Shown: one piece after another, positions 11,055 through 20,362 of the stretch | How positions within the stretch are numbered: position 1 is the first letter of the stretch | Layout of the letters: each line of letters starts with the position of its first letter | Assembly: GCA_017409825.1 (NCBI GenBank) | Contig: JAFQRZ010000026.1 | Span: 1 to 61,380, forward strand | Reading direction: 5' to 3' | DNA: 61,380 nucleotides | From: Agathobacter sp. | GTDB lineage: Bacteria > Bacillota > Clostridia > Lachnospirales > Lachnospiraceae | Notes under the pieces: model-generated | The model's input: only the letters and a program-made list of their open reading frames with translations | Database searches by the model: none | Told to the model about the DNA's origin: nothing | Program-made: the position numbers and the translations under genes

Positions 11055-11396
11055 ATGAAATATTCGGAAAGTTTAAAAAAGAATATGGATTTTCAAAATG
11101 TATATCAGAATGGTAAATCTTATGCGAATAAGAGTTTGGTGATGTATGTTTTGGAGAATAAAGGTAACAGAAACAGAATTGGTATATCAGTAAGTAAAAA
11201 AGTTGGAAATAGTGTTATAAGACATCGCATTACTCGTTTGATACGAGAAAGTTATAGACTACAGGAAGAAATGTTCAATAGTGGTTTGGACATTGTAGTT
11301 ATCGCAAGAAGTACAGCGCGTGAAGTTGGATATAAAGAAATAGAAAGCGCACTGTTACACTTGGGAAATCTTCATGGCATATTAAAAAACAAATAG
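11055..11396 (+). CDS. rnpA: Ribonuclease P protein component
   Basis: This 113-aa basic protein is the protein subunit that, with RnpB RNA, cleaves 5' leaders from pre-tRNAs. The RNP motif is visible as [29 protein letters not shown]. The start at 11055 follows AAGGAG by 6 nt; upstream in-frame codons lack a ribosome site and fall in the hairpin region. The position after rpmH is canonical. Confidence 0.95.
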   Translation: MKYSESLKKNMDFQNVYQNGKSYANKSLVMYVLENKGNRNRIGISVSKKVGNSVIRHRITRLIRESYRLQEEMFNSGLDIVVIARSTAREVGYKEIESALLHLGNLHGILKNK

Positions 11397-11415
11397 AAAA
11401 GAAGATGGAATCATA

Positions 11416-11625
11416 TTGAAAAAAATTTTAATTTATCTAATAAAATTTTATCAAAAGTATATTTCTCCAATGAAATCAACGAAATGTCCTTATTTTCCTA
11501 CTTGTTCCTGTTATGGACTTGAAGCTGTCCAGAAATATGGAGCTATAAAGGGTGGGACATTAGCTGCGTGGAGAATTATAAGATGCAATCCTTTTTCGAA
11601 AGGTGGATATGATCCTGTTCCATAA
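11416..11625 (+). CDS. yidD: Membrane protein insertion efficiency factor YidD
   Basis: This 69-aa protein has the YidD pattern: [35 protein letters not shown], then [24 protein letters not shown]. It is thought to assist YidC/Sec-dependent insertion at the membrane through an amphipathic helix. The start is TTG at 11416 with only a modest GATGGA site. It lies 19 nt after rnpA and just before yidC, its expected neighbour. Confidence 0.93.
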   Translation: MKKILIYLIKFYQKYISPMKSTKCPYFPTCSCYGLEAVQKYGAIKGGTLAAWRIIRCNPFSKGGYDPVP

Positions 11626-11636
11626 TGGAGGTTTTT

Positions 11637-12950
11637 ATGATGAACATTTTATTAACACCATATGATGGAGCAATACTTGGACCTATTGCAAAATTATTAG
11701 GTGTAATTATGGATGCAATTTATATGTTCATGTACAATATTTTCGGAATTGAAAATGTTGGTTTGAGCATTATCCTTTTTACAATCGTAATTTATACTCT
11801 TATGTTGCCACTTACTTATAAGCAGCAGAAGTTCTCAAAATTATCACAAGCAATGCAGCCTGAATTAAAAGCAATTCAGGAAAAATACAAAAATAAAAAA
11901 GATGAAGCTTCTCAGATGGCAATGAGCAATGAAACACAGATGGTATATGATAAGTACGGTGTTTCTCCAATGGGTAGCTGTGGGCAGATGCTTATTCAGA
12001 TGCCTATTTTATTAACTTTGTATCGTGTATTCTACAATGTACCTGCTTACATCACAGCCGTTCGTGATAAATTTGTTGTAATTGCAGATGAAATCATGGC
12101 TTATGATGGTTTTGCAGATATTATGACAAAAATTACAACGGATTATAAGGTAAATACAGGTGTTACACCTAATTTCGTAGTCTCTGATACAAATACAATT
12201 GATCAGGTAAGAAATTATATCATTGATGTAATTTATAAAGTTCCTTCTATTGATAGTTTGGTAAAACCTAATGCAGATGGTGAGGTTTACTTCACATCAT
12301 TAGATAGTGTTACAGAAATTATAAACAGTGGTGTAAAAGAATTCCATGAATTTAACCTTTTCTTTGGATTAAATATTTCAGATACACCATGGAATATTAT
12401 TACAGATAATTTTTCGGCAGGAAACTTTATTCTTATGTTTGCAGCATTGATGATTCCATTTTTATCATGGTTGACACAGGTAGTAAGTTTAAAATTGATG
12501 CCTACTGCGAATAATGATAAAAATAATCAGAATGATATGATGGCTCAGCAGATGAAAATGATGAATAAGACAATGCCTCTTATGTCATTGTTCTTCTGTT
12601 TTACATTACCAGTTGGTCTTGGTATTTACTGGACGATTTCAGCAGGATACCGTTGTGTACAGCAGTTAGTTATCAATAAAATCATTTCTAATATGAGTTT
12701 AGATGATATTATTGAAAAGAATAAAGAAAAAGCAAAACAGAAACAGGAAAAACGTGGTGTTTACGAAAACCAGATTCGTGAAGCTGCAGCAATGAAAACT
12801 AGAACTATCGAAAGTAAAGCTAATATTGGAAATTATGCAGATGTAGATTCTGATGCATATAACAATGCTAACAAAATATATAAACCAGGTAGTATGGCTT
12901 CAAAAGCAAATATGGTAAGAGAATATAATGAAAGAAATTCTCGTAAGTAA
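11637..12950 (+). CDS. yidC: Membrane protein insertase YidC/OxaA family (SpoIIIJ-like)
   Basis: The protein of about 437 aa inserts membrane proteins, alone or with SecYEG. Several hydrophobic segments are visible: one near the N-terminus (VGLSIILFTIVIYTLMLPLTY), the MGSCGQMLIQMPILLTLYRVFY segment, and two in the C-terminal half. The tail is basic and Lys/Gln-rich. It is longer than Bacillus SpoIIIJ because of an extended loop between residues of about 130 and 250. No lipoprotein cysteine is seen at the N-terminus. GGAGG at 11627-11631 supports ATG 11637 or 11640 over the earlier ATG at 11625 that overlaps yidD. jag follows after 14 nt. Confidence 0.93.
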   Translation: MMNILLTPYDGAILGPIAKLLGVIMDAIYMFMYNIFGIENVGLSIILFTIVIYTLMLPLTYKQQKFSKLSQAMQPELKAIQEKYKNKKDEASQMAMSNETQMVYDKYGVSPMGSCGQMLIQMPILLTLYRVFYNVPAYITAVRDKFVVIADEIMAYDGFADIMTKITTDYKVNTGVTPNFVVSDTNTIDQVRNYIIDVIYKVPSIDSLVKPNADGEVYFTSLDSVTEIINSGVKEFHEFNLFFGLNISDTPWNIITDNFSAGNFILMFAALMIPFLSWLTQVVSLKLMPTANNDKNNQNDMMAQQMKMMNKTMPLMSLFFCFTLPVGLGIYWTISAGYRCVQQLVINKIISNMSLDDIIEKNKEKAKQKQEKRGVYENQIREAAAMKTRTIESKANIGNYADVDSDAYNNANKIYKPGSMASKANMVREYNERNSRK

Positions 12951-12964
12951 TTGGAGGAATAAAA

Positions 12965-13588
12965 ATGGAATTTATTGAAGTTTCAGCAAAAACAGTAGAT
13001 GAAGCTTTAACAGAAGCTTCCATCTCTCTTGGAATTCCAAGTAGTGAAATAGAATATGAAGTAGTAGAAAAGGGAAGTACAGGTTTCTTAGGAATTGGTA
13101 GCAAAAATGCAGTAATCAAAGCTCGTAAGAAATTTTCTGTAGAAGAGAATGTAAAAGAATTTTTAAAATCTGTTTTCCATGCAATGGATATGGCAGTTGA
13201 AATCATCGTAAAAGTAAACGAAGAAGAAAAATTAATCGAAGTTGAATTAAAGGGTGATGATATGGGTGTTCTCATCGGTAAGAGAGGACAGACATTGGAT
13301 TCTTTACAGTACTTAACAAATCTTGCAGTAAACAAACATTCTGAAAACTATTACAAAGTAAAAGTGGATACAGAAGATTATCGTAAGAGAAGAAAAGATA
13401 CTTTAGAAAATCTTGCAAAGAATATTGCTTACAAAGTTAAGAGAACAAAACGTGCAGTTGAGTTAGAACCAATGAATCCTTTTGAAAGAAGAGTGATTCA
13501 TTCTGCACTTCAAAATGACAGATATGTTACAACACATTCTGAAGGAGAAGAACCTTATAGACATGTTGTAGTTACACTTAAAAAATAG
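12965..13588 (+). CDS. jag: Jag/KhpB RNA-binding protein
   Basis: This 207-aa protein has three parts: an N-terminal Jag domain (EVSAKTVDEALTEASISLGI...GSTGFLGIGSKNA), a central KH domain with GVLIGKRGQTLDSLQYL, and a C-terminal R3H domain with NPFERRVIHSALQ and the ending TLKK. It binds RNA and is linked to envelope growth and, in Bacillus, to SpoIIIJ. It is translated right after yidC, separated by a strong AGGA site. A long hairpin follows the gene. Confidence 0.94.
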   Translation: MEFIEVSAKTVDEALTEASISLGIPSSEIEYEVVEKGSTGFLGIGSKNAVIKARKKFSVEENVKEFLKSVFHAMDMAVEIIVKVNEEEKLIEVELKGDDMGVLIGKRGQTLDSLQYLTNLAVNKHSENYYKVKVDTEDYRKRRKDTLENLAKNIAYKVKRTKRAVELEPMNPFERRVIHSALQNDRYVTTHSEGEEPYRHVVVTLKK

Positions 13589-13604
13589 TTTTTCTAAATT
13601 ATAT

Positions 13605-13680
13605 GTCCCAGGTTATAAATAATAGAATGACTCGAGGCTGATGCGTAACCTCGTCTTATCTATTATTTATAGCCTGGGAC
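13605..13680 (+). terminator. Long hairpin after jag
   Basis: Two 22-nt arms (13605-13626 and 13659-13680) pair along their whole length with one T-G wobble. The base is GTCCCAGG/CCTGGGAC and the upper part is AT-rich. The 32-nt apical region holds a second short CGAGG/CCTCG stem. It ends the rpmH-jag operon, but the arms are much longer than a normal terminator and only ACTTACTTTTT follows. It may act as terminator, mRNA 3'-end stabiliser or small structured RNA. Confidence 0.6.
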
Positions 13681-13758
13681 TTACTTTTTGGATAAATTTA
13701 TTTTTTTTATAATTACAACATGTTATAATATAAGTAGTATGCTTAAAAAGGAGATTTT

Positions 13759-15135
13759 ATGAAGTCAGATACAATTGCTGCAGTAGCAACTGCTATGAGT
13801 CCAAGTGGAATTGGTATTATAAGATTAAGTGGAGATGAATCCTTAGAAATTATTGATAAGATTTATCGCTCAAAAATGAATAAGAAGAAAATTAGTGAAT
13901 GTGATTCTCATACCATTCACTATGGATATATTTATGATGGAGAAGAAATGATTGATGAAGTTATGGTTCTTCTCATGAAAGCTCCAAATACGTATACAAA
14001 AGAAGACACCATTGAAATTGATTGTCATGGTGGTGTTTTTGTAATGAAACGAATCTTAGAAACGGTAATTAAGTATGGTGCCAGACCGGCAGAACCAGGT
14101 GAGTTTACTAAGCGCGCTTTTTTGAACGGTCGTATTGATTTAACACAGGCAGAATCTGTGATTGATGTAATTAATTCGAAAAACTCCTTTGCTTTGAAGA
14201 GTTCATTAAGTCAGCTTAAAGGTTCTGTGCTTACAGATGTGAAAAAGATACGTGGAAATATTTTGCACGAAATTGCTTTTATAGAAACAGCATTGGATGA
14301 TCCAGAACATATTTCCTTGGATGGATATAATGAGAATTTACTTTCTGTAGTGAATCATGAAAGAAAAGAAATGAAAAGACTTTTGGATTCCTCGGATAAT
14401 GGACGCATTTTAAAAGAAGGCATTAATACTGTAATATTAGGAAAACCAAATGCTGGTAAGTCTTCTTTGTTGAATGTTTTAGTTGGAGAGGAACGTGCAA
14501 TTGTAACAGATATCGCTGGTACGACGCGTGATGTTTTAGAAGAACAGATTAATCTTCATGGAATTTCACTTAACATTATGGATACGGCCGGTATTCGAAA
14601 CACAGAAGATGTGGTGGAAAAAATTGGTGTTACAAAAGCAAAAGAATATGCGAATAAAGCAGATTTTATTATTTATGTAATTGACAGTTCTACTGCTTTG
14701 GATGAAAGTGATTTTGAAATTATGGAAATTTTAAAAGATAAAAAAGCAGTGGTACTTTTGAATAAATCTGATTTGGAAGTAGTGACTTCGAAAGAGGAAG
14801 TAGAAAAGCATTTGGATAAAACAATTATTCCTATTTCTGCGAAAGAGAATACTGGTATTACAGAATTAGAAGAAAAGATAAAAGAAATGTTTTTCCATGG
14901 AGAAGTAACTTTTAATGATGAAGTGTATATTACAAATATTCGTCAGAAAAATTCTTTACAGGATGCATTGGATAGTTTAAATTTAGTAGTGCAAAGTATA
15001 GAAGACGATATGCCAGAAGATTTTTATTCCATTGATTTGATGAGTGCTTATGAGTCACTTGGCAAAATGATTGGAGAATCAGTAGAAGATGATTTGGTAA
15101 ATGAAATCTTCAGCAAATTCTGTATGGGTAAATAA
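13759..15135 (+). CDS. mnmE: tRNA modification GTPase MnmE (TrmE)
   Basis: This 458-aa protein works with MnmG to install 5-carboxymethylaminomethyl groups on wobble U34 of certain tRNAs. The N-terminal folate-binding domain starts DTIAAVATAMSPSGIGIIRLSG. The GTPase domain has G1 GKPNAGKSS (228-236), the switch TDIAGTTRD, DTAG, and NKSD. The C-terminus ends in the catalytic FCMGK. The ATG at 13759 follows AAAGGAG. mnmG is next, 28 nt away. Confidence 0.96.
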   Translation: MKSDTIAAVATAMSPSGIGIIRLSGDESLEIIDKIYRSKMNKKKISECDSHTIHYGYIYDGEEMIDEVMVLLMKAPNTYTKEDTIEIDCHGGVFVMKRILETVIKYGARPAEPGEFTKRAFLNGRIDLTQAESVIDVINSKNSFALKSSLSQLKGSVLTDVKKIRGNILHEIAFIETALDDPEHISLDGYNENLLSVVNHERKEMKRLLDSSDNGRILKEGINTVILGKPNAGKSSLLNVLVGEERAIVTDIAGTTRDVLEEQINLHGISLNIMDTAGIRNTEDVVEKIGVTKAKEYANKADFIIYVIDSSTALDESDFEIMEILKDKKAVVLLNKSDLEVVTSKEEVEKHLDKTIIPISAKENTGITELEEKIKEMFFHGEVTFNDEVYITNIRQKNSLQDALDSLNLVVQSIEDDMPEDFYSIDLMSAYESLGKMIGESVEDDLVNEIFSKFCMGK

Positions 15136-15163
15136 ATTTTGATTTTTTAGAAAGAGGTAAAAG

Positions 15164-17104
15164 ATGCCTGCTATTGTAGAAAATTATGATGTAGTAGTAG
15201 TAGGTGCTGGTCATGCTGGATGTGAAGCAGCATTGGCAAGTGCCAGACTTGGAATGGAAACGATTATTTTTACAGTAAGTGTAGATAGTATTGCACTGAT
15301 GCCATGTAATCCAAATATCGGTGGAAGTTCTAAAGGACATATTGTAAGAGAAATAGATGCTCTCGGTGGAGAGATGGGAAAGAACATCGATAAGACTTTT
15401 ATTCAGTCCAAGATGTTAAATAAGTCAAAAGGACCTGCCGTACACTCTCTTCGTGCACAGGCGGATAAGATGGCCTATACTACTGAGATGCGAAAAGTGT
15501 TAGAAAATACTGACCACTTAACGATACGTCAAGCGGAAATAAGTGACATTATTACGGATGAAGCTAATCATATCACTGGAGTTAAGACAGTTTCTGGTGC
15601 AACCTATCACTGTAAGGCTGTTATTATTTGTTCCGGTACTTATTTGAATGCGAGATGTTTGACAGGTGAGATGATTACTTATTCTGGTCCAAATGGTTTG
15701 CAGGCTGCAACACATCTTACGAATTCTTTGGTAGAACATGGTGTAGAGATGTATCGCTTTAAAACGGGGACACCTGCACGTATTGATAAAAGAAGTATTG
15801 ATTTTTCAAAAATGGAAGAACAATTTGGAGATGAAAGAGTCATACCATTTTCTTTCACTACCGATCCGGAGGATGTACAGATTGAACAAGTGTCCTGTTG
15901 GTTGACTTATACAAATCCAACAACGCACGAAATCATTCGTGCAAATTTGCATCGCTCTCCAATGTATTCCGGAGTTATCGAAGGCACCGGACCAAGATAC
16001 TGTCCATCCATTGAAGATAAAGTTGTGAAGTTTGCGGAGAAAGAACGTCATCAGATTTTCATTGAACCAGAAGGATTACATACCAATGAAATGTATGTTG
16101 GTGGTATGTCTTCTTCTTTACCGGAGGATGTGCAGCATGCTATGTATCGTACACTCCCTGGTTTAGAAAATGCGAAGATTGTACGTAATGCTTATGCGAT
16201 TGAATATGATTGTATCAATCCAAATCAGTTATATGCTTCTTTGGAATTCAAAAATATCCATGGTCTTTTCAGTGCTGGTCAGTTTAATGGAAGCTCTGGT
16301 TATGAAGAAGCTGCAGGTCAAGGTTTGGTAGCAGGTATCAATGCGGCCATGAAGATTCAGGGAAGAGAACCACTTGTGTTAGATCGTTCCGAAAGTTATA
16401 TCGGTGTACTCATCGACGACCTTGTAACAAAGGAAACCTTTGAGCCATATCGAATGATGACTTCACGTGCAGAGTATCGTTTACTGCTTCGTCAAGATAA
16501 TGCAGATATGCGTTTGACGAAAAAGGGATATGAGATTGGATTGATTTCTCAGGAACGTTATGATTGGGTATGTGAAAAAGAAAGACTCATTGAAGAAGAA
16601 ATTGTTCGATGTGAAAATGTAAAGATTGGAGCATCGAAAGAAGTACAGGCTTTATTGGAAAGATATGGTAGTATACCTCTTAATACTGCTTCCACAATTG
16701 CTGAATTAATTCGCAGACCAGAATTGGATTATGAGAAATTAGCTCCAATTGATCCAGAGAGAAAACCTTTGGCTTATGATGTTATCGAGCAGGTAAATAT
16801 TTTAATTAAGTATGATGGTTACATTAAACGACAGATTAAGCAGGTAGAACAGTTCAAACGATTAGAGAAAAAGAAACTTCCACAGAATTTTGATTATAGT
16901 GAAATCAATGGACTTCGTATTGAGGCAGTACAGAAGTTAAATAAATATCAGCCAATGAACATAGGACAGGCCTCTCGTATCTCTGGAGTTTCTCCTGCAG
17001 ATACTTCTGTAATTTTGGTTTATTTGGAACAGTTGAAATACTCCAATCCTGATTTATTCTATCAATTAAATGGTCACCTGGAGGAAGAGTCAGATGGCAA
17101 ATAG
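15164..17104 (+). CDS. mnmG: tRNA uridine-5-carboxymethylaminomethyl(34) synthesis enzyme MnmG (GidA)
   Basis: This 646-aa FAD-dependent partner of MnmE is the second half of the U34 modification complex. The dinucleotide-binding motif [13 protein letters not shown] is near residue 10. Conserved stretches include [22 protein letters not shown] and the [18 protein letters not shown] segment. The C-terminal helical domain includes [17 protein letters not shown]. The last codons overlap the start of rsmG by 11 nt. Confidence 0.96.
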   Translation: MPAIVENYDVVVVGAGHAGCEAALASARLGMETIIFTVSVDSIALMPCNPNIGGSSKGHIVREIDALGGEMGKNIDKTFIQSKMLNKSKGPAVHSLRAQADKMAYTTEMRKVLENTDHLTIRQAEISDIITDEANHITGVKTVSGATYHCKAVIICSGTYLNARCLTGEMITYSGPNGLQAATHLTNSLVEHGVEMYRFKTGTPARIDKRSIDFSKMEEQFGDERVIPFSFTTDPEDVQIEQVSCWLTYTNPTTHEIIRANLHRSPMYSGVIEGTGPRYCPSIEDKVVKFAEKERHQIFIEPEGLHTNEMYVGGMSSSLPEDVQHAMYRTLPGLENAKIVRNAYAIEYDCINPNQLYASLEFKNIHGLFSAGQFNGSSGYEEAAGQGLVAGINAAMKIQGREPLVLDRSESYIGVLIDDLVTKETFEPYRMMTSRAEYRLLLRQDNADMRLTKKGYEIGLISQERYDWVCEKERLIEEEIVRCENVKIGASKEVQALLERYGSIPLNTASTIAELIRRPELDYEKLAPIDPERKPLAYDVIEQVNILIKYDGYIKRQIKQVEQFKRLEKKKLPQNFDYSEINGLRIEAVQKLNKYQPMNIGQASRISGVSPADTSVILVYLEQLKYSNPDLFYQLNGHLEEESDGK

Positions 17105-17807
17105 TTTTGATAAATTTATAGAAGAAGTAAATAAGATTTCTATCGAGCTTAGTGAAAAACAGTTAGAACAGTTTCGTATCTATTATGAAATGTTAGTAGA
17201 GAAAAATAAGGTGATGAATCTTACCGGAATTACGGAATGGGATGAAGTATTAGAAAAACATTTTTTGGATAGTATTTCTTTGATAAGAGCTGTTGATTTA
17301 AATCAAGAATTGTCTGTGATGGATATGGGAACTGGAGCAGGCTTTCCAGGTATTCCACTTAAGATTGCTTTTCCAAATTTGAAAGTGACCTTGGCAGATT
17401 CCTTGAATAAAAGAGTTCTCTTTTTGCAGGAAGTAATTGATGCTTTGAAATTGGAAGGTATTGAAGCAATTCATGGTAGAGCAGAAGATTTAGCGAGAGA
17501 TAAAAAATACCGTGAACAGTATGATTTGTCAGTATCAAGAGCCGTTGCAAATCTTTCTACTTTAAGTGAATACTGTTTACCATTTGTGAAAATAGGAGGA
17601 CAATTTATTTCCTATAAATCAGGTGAAATTGAGAAAGAGGTTGCTTCATCCAAAAGTGCAGTCTTTCTACTTGGTGGAAAGGTAAAAGACATCGTGAAAT
17701 TTGAACTTGGAGAATCTGGTAGATCTTTTATTGTAATTGATAAAGTAAAAGGTACACCAAAGACTTATCCTAGAAAAGCAGGAACTCCATCGAAAAAACC
17801 ATTATAA
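17094..17807 (+). CDS. rsmG: 16S rRNA (guanine(527)-N7)-methyltransferase RsmG (GidB)
   Basis: This 237-aa SAM-dependent methyltransferase modifies G527 of 16S rRNA; loss gives low-level streptomycin resistance in other bacteria. Motif I is [16 protein letters not shown], and the [20 protein letters not shown] region is typical. The start at 17094 was chosen because GGAGGA lies 8 nt upstream inside the end of mnmG; an in-frame upstream ATG at 17070 has no ribosome site. It ends the mnmE-mnmG-rsmG operon before a terminator. Confidence 0.95.
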   Translation: MANSFDKFIEEVNKISIELSEKQLEQFRIYYEMLVEKNKVMNLTGITEWDEVLEKHFLDSISLIRAVDLNQELSVMDMGTGAGFPGIPLKIAFPNLKVTLADSLNKRVLFLQEVIDALKLEGIEAIHGRAEDLARDKKYREQYDLSVSRAVANLSTLSEYCLPFVKIGGQFISYKSGEIEKEVASSKSAVFLLGGKVKDIVKFELGESGRSFIVIDKVKGTPKTYPRKAGTPSKKPL

Positions 17808-17819
17808 TGAAATAAGTTA

Positions 17820-17850
17820 AGACCCCCATATTTAATATGGGGGTCTTTAT
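17820..17850. terminator. Shared terminator between rsmG and the hydrolase gene
   Basis: Arms of 13 nt (17820-17832 and 17834-17846; AGACCCCCATATT and its complement) are followed by a T-rich tract on the plus strand. The convergent hydrolase gene ends 10 nt further right, so the hairpin may serve both genes. Confidence 0.8.
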
Positions 17851-17860
17851 TTATTTCTCT

Positions 17861-18805
17861 TTAAATGAAGTTTTCAATTATAGATGTGATTTTTTCTGGA
17901 ATTTCCATGTGAGGATAGAGGCTTCCATTTGTAATACGAACAATATCTAAGTTGGTATTTACTTTGTGATAGTCATCCAATGCTAGCGCATATCTCTTCA
18001 TTTCTACAGAACCAATGATAAGTGTTGGAGTAGAAATAGTTTTTACTGCATGGGTGATACTATTGTTTACATAGTTTCCTAGCAAGCTGGAAAACAAATA
18101 TCTACCATTGCTTCCATTTTTGTGTGCTGCTTCGTAGTAAATATCTTCAATGGAAGAGGATATTAACTGTGGTCTGGTAACATAACGTGTGCGGAAAGAT
18201 TCATCAATATGCTGCATATTGTTCATCATATTGTATACGAAGGTTCCAACAAAAGGTAATTGGATAATCGTCTTTTTTACTTTTGATACTTCATCTGGAA
18301 TCATATCCAACTGTTTCAAAGAAGCTGGGTTGATTAAGATAATCTTTTCAAAAAGACTATCATCGATATGATTTGTCATAATTACAAATGATGCAGAGAT
18401 ATTGGATGCAATAACAGTAGCTTTTTCCTGGATAACATCTTTCATAAATGCCTGTAACATTTGTACATATAAATAGTTTGTATATTCTAATGCAGGTTTA
18501 TCGGAACGTCCACAACCTAACAAATCAATCGTATATACTGTGTGATTCTTTGTTAGACGATGAATTATTTTATTCCATTCTACGGAAGAAGCAGTTGTAT
18601 CGGTATCATGGATTAATAATACTGGCGAACCGCTACCTGCTTTAGTATAGAATACATTACCATATTTCCAATTATAATATTGTCCATCTTTATCAGATAA
18701 TAAATTTTTCTGGGATGCAGTATCTTCTATAAATTTATTGTAAGCATAGATGCCTGCAATAGAAACACCCAGAGTAAAAAGAATGCATTTTGTACTTTTC
18801 TTCAT
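17861..18805 (-). CDS. Membrane-anchored alpha/beta hydrolase
   Basis: This 314-aa protein has one N-terminal hydrophobic segment (residues 5-22) and then an alpha/beta-hydrolase fold: LLIHDTDTT as oxyanion region, DLLGCGRSDKP after strand 4, and VIASNISASF as the nucleophile elbow. The elbow is not the usual GxSxG. Ser in NISAS is the best nucleophile candidate, by comparison with related proteins of the GESAS type as recalled. A late H in YPHMEIPEKI may complete the triad. The substrate is unknown. It is transcribed toward the origin, against most neighbours, from its own ATG with GGGAGG upstream. Confidence 0.72.
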   Translation of the reverse strand: MKKSTKCILFTLGVSIAGIYAYNKFIEDTASQKNLLSDKDGQYYNWKYGNVFYTKAGSGSPVLLIHDTDTTASSVEWNKIIHRLTKNHTVYTIDLLGCGRSDKPALEYTNYLYVQMLQAFMKDVIQEKATVIASNISASFVIMTNHIDDSLFEKIILINPASLKQLDMIPDEVSKVKKTIIQLPFVGTFVYNMMNNMQHIDESFRTRYVTRPQLISSSIEDIYYEAAHKNGSNGRYLFSSLLGNYVNNSITHAVKTISTPTLIIGSVEMKRYALALDDYHKVNTNLDIVRITNGSLYPHMEIPEKITSIIENFI

Positions 18806-18948
18806 AAATACCTCCCATATATTGTTACTTTTATTATAGACACTTTTTGATTATTATACAAATAAAATATTTAATTCTTTTCATATATTTTGAAATGAAT
18901 TATAATAGGTATAGTAGTTAAGAAATATAGGAATCGAAAGAGGAAATC

Positions 18949-19275
18949 ATGGTAGTAAATTATTTAGAAAAAATCAGAGAAAAGTATCAATGTGAATTAA
19001 TCGAATTGAATTTATCTTTAAATAAGGCACTGAGTGAACAAAGAGAAAATATAGAAATTATCAAATTATTGGAATCTAATGATGATCCGAACTTTGAATC
19101 ATTCACACCTCGTCCAGTAAATAGTTTTAATAAAACAAAGATATTGGAATTAAAAGAAGAACAGAAGGTATTAGAACAAAAGATTAATGATTTGAAAGAG
19201 AAAGTAGAATCTATAGAAAAAGAAATTACGGAAGTGACAGAAGTAATTCGTGTTGCAAAAGAATGTATTTTTTAA
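18949..19275 (+). CDS. Small coiled-coil protein of unknown function
   Basis: This 108-aa, highly charged protein is nearly all helical. Two heptad-rich stretches (residues 1-40 and 65-105) flank a short linker containing DDPNFESFTPRPVNSF. It has no signal or membrane segment. It lies just upstream of the parS/parAB region with GAGGAA before the ATG. I do not recognise the family. A structural role or a partner for chromosome-segregation proteins is possible only by position. Confidence 0.6.
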   Translation: MVVNYLEKIREKYQCELIELNLSLNKALSEQRENIEIIKLLESNDDPNFESFTPRPVNSFNKTKILELKEEQKVLEQKINDLKEKVESIEKEITEVTEVIRVAKECIF

Positions 19276-19332
19276 AAACATTATTTGGAATTTCTTTAAC
19301 TTGACACAAGATATAGGGGTAAAAATGAGAAA

Positions 19333-19348
19333 TGTTTCACGTGAAACA
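19333..19348. promoter_or_regulatory. parS: parS centromere site 1
   Basis: This is a perfect 16-bp palindrome TGTTTCACGTGAAACA, identical to the ParB (Spo0J) binding consensus. It lies 245 bp upstream of parA. A lone half site (GTGAAACA) follows at 19363. Confidence 0.95.
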
Positions 19349-19442
19349 TTTCTTTTTTATTGTGTGAAACATAGATTTTGGACACTAGATTTAGTTTTTG
19401 AAATAATTTTTTTGTACTAGATTTAGGGGATTTTACATAAAA

Positions 19443-19458
19443 TGTTTCACGTGAAACA
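19443..19458. promoter_or_regulatory. parS: parS centromere site 2
   Basis: This is a second perfect TGTTTCACGTGAAACA, 110 bp from the first and 50 bp before the parA promoter. Two copies of the 11-mer ACTAGATTTAG (19384 and 19416) lie between the sites. ParB spreading from here could also affect parAB transcription. Confidence 0.95.
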
Positions 19459-19509
19459 TTCATGAGAAGAGAAAACCACCACCACTAAATATTGTATTTG
19501 AATTAAAAT

Positions 19510-19538
19510 TTGGCAAAGTGGTGGGTTAGTGCTATAAT
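19510..19538 (+). promoter_or_regulatory. parAB promoter
   Basis: TTGGCA (19510-19515) and TATAAT (19533-19538) have a 17-bp spacer, 54 bp upstream of parA. Confidence 0.7.
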
Positions 19539-19592
19539 GAGTAAGCATGAAAAAAGAGAAAAGGATATTCCGAAAGAAGAAAGGAAGTAGCA

Positions 19593-20360
19593 ATGGGAAG
19601 AATTATAGCAATTGCAAATCAGAAAGGTGGAGTTGGTAAAACAACAACATCAATTAACTTAGCTGCATGTTTAGCAGAAAAAGGAAAGAAAGTATTAGCC
19701 ATCGACTTAGATCCACAGGGAAATATGACAAGTGGTTTAGGTGTTGATAAGAATGATGTCGAGAATACAGTATATGAATTAATGTTAGATGAGTGTTCTA
19801 TTCGTGAAAGTATGCAGAACACAGTGGTAGAGAATCTTCAGATTATCGCTTCTAACGTAAACTTAGCTGGTGCCGAAATCGAATTATTGGGTATCAATGA
19901 TAAAGAATACATTTTGAAAACAGCAGTGGATTATATCAGAGATGATTATGATTTTATCATCATCGACTGTCCACCTTCTTTAAATATGTTGACAGTAAAC
20001 GCGATGACAACAGCAGATACTGTACTTGTACCAATTCAGTGTGAGTACTATGCATTGGAAGGTTTGAGCCAGTTAATCCATACAATCGATTTGGTACAGC
20101 AGAGATTGAATCCAAATCTTACAATCGAAGGTGTAGTATTTACAATGTACGATGTAAGAACCAATCTTTCTAACCAGGTAGTAGATAGTGTAAAATCTAG
20201 CTTAGATACAAAAATCTACGAGACTATGATTCCAAGAAATATTCGATTGGCAGAAGCACCATCTCATGGTATTCCAATTAGTATGTATGATTCAAAGTCA
20301 GCTGGTGCAGAAAGCTATAGACATCTTGCACAGGAAATTATCGATAGAAAGGATATTTAA
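19593..20360 (+). CDS. parA: Chromosome partitioning ATPase ParA (Soj)
   Basis: This 255-aa Walker-type ATPase acts with ParB at parS in origin segregation and may influence DnaA activity. The deviant Walker A is KGGVGKTT (residues 11-18) with both signature lysines, Walker A' is LAIDLDPQGN, and Walker B is FIIIDCPPSL. There is no N-terminal DNA-binding extension, as expected for chromosomal Soj. The parB ATG is 2 nt after the stop, so the two are coupled. Confidence 0.95.
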   Translation: MGRIIAIANQKGGVGKTTTSINLAACLAEKGKKVLAIDLDPQGNMTSGLGVDKNDVENTVYELMLDECSIRESMQNTVVENLQIIASNVNLAGAEIELLGINDKEYILKTAVDYIRDDYDFIIIDCPPSLNMLTVNAMTTADTVLVPIQCEYYALEGLSQLIHTIDLVQQRLNPNLTIEGVVFTMYDVRTNLSNQVVDSVKSSLDTKIYETMIPRNIRLAEAPSHGIPISMYDSKSAGAESYRHLAQEIIDRKDI

Positions 20361-20362
20361 TC

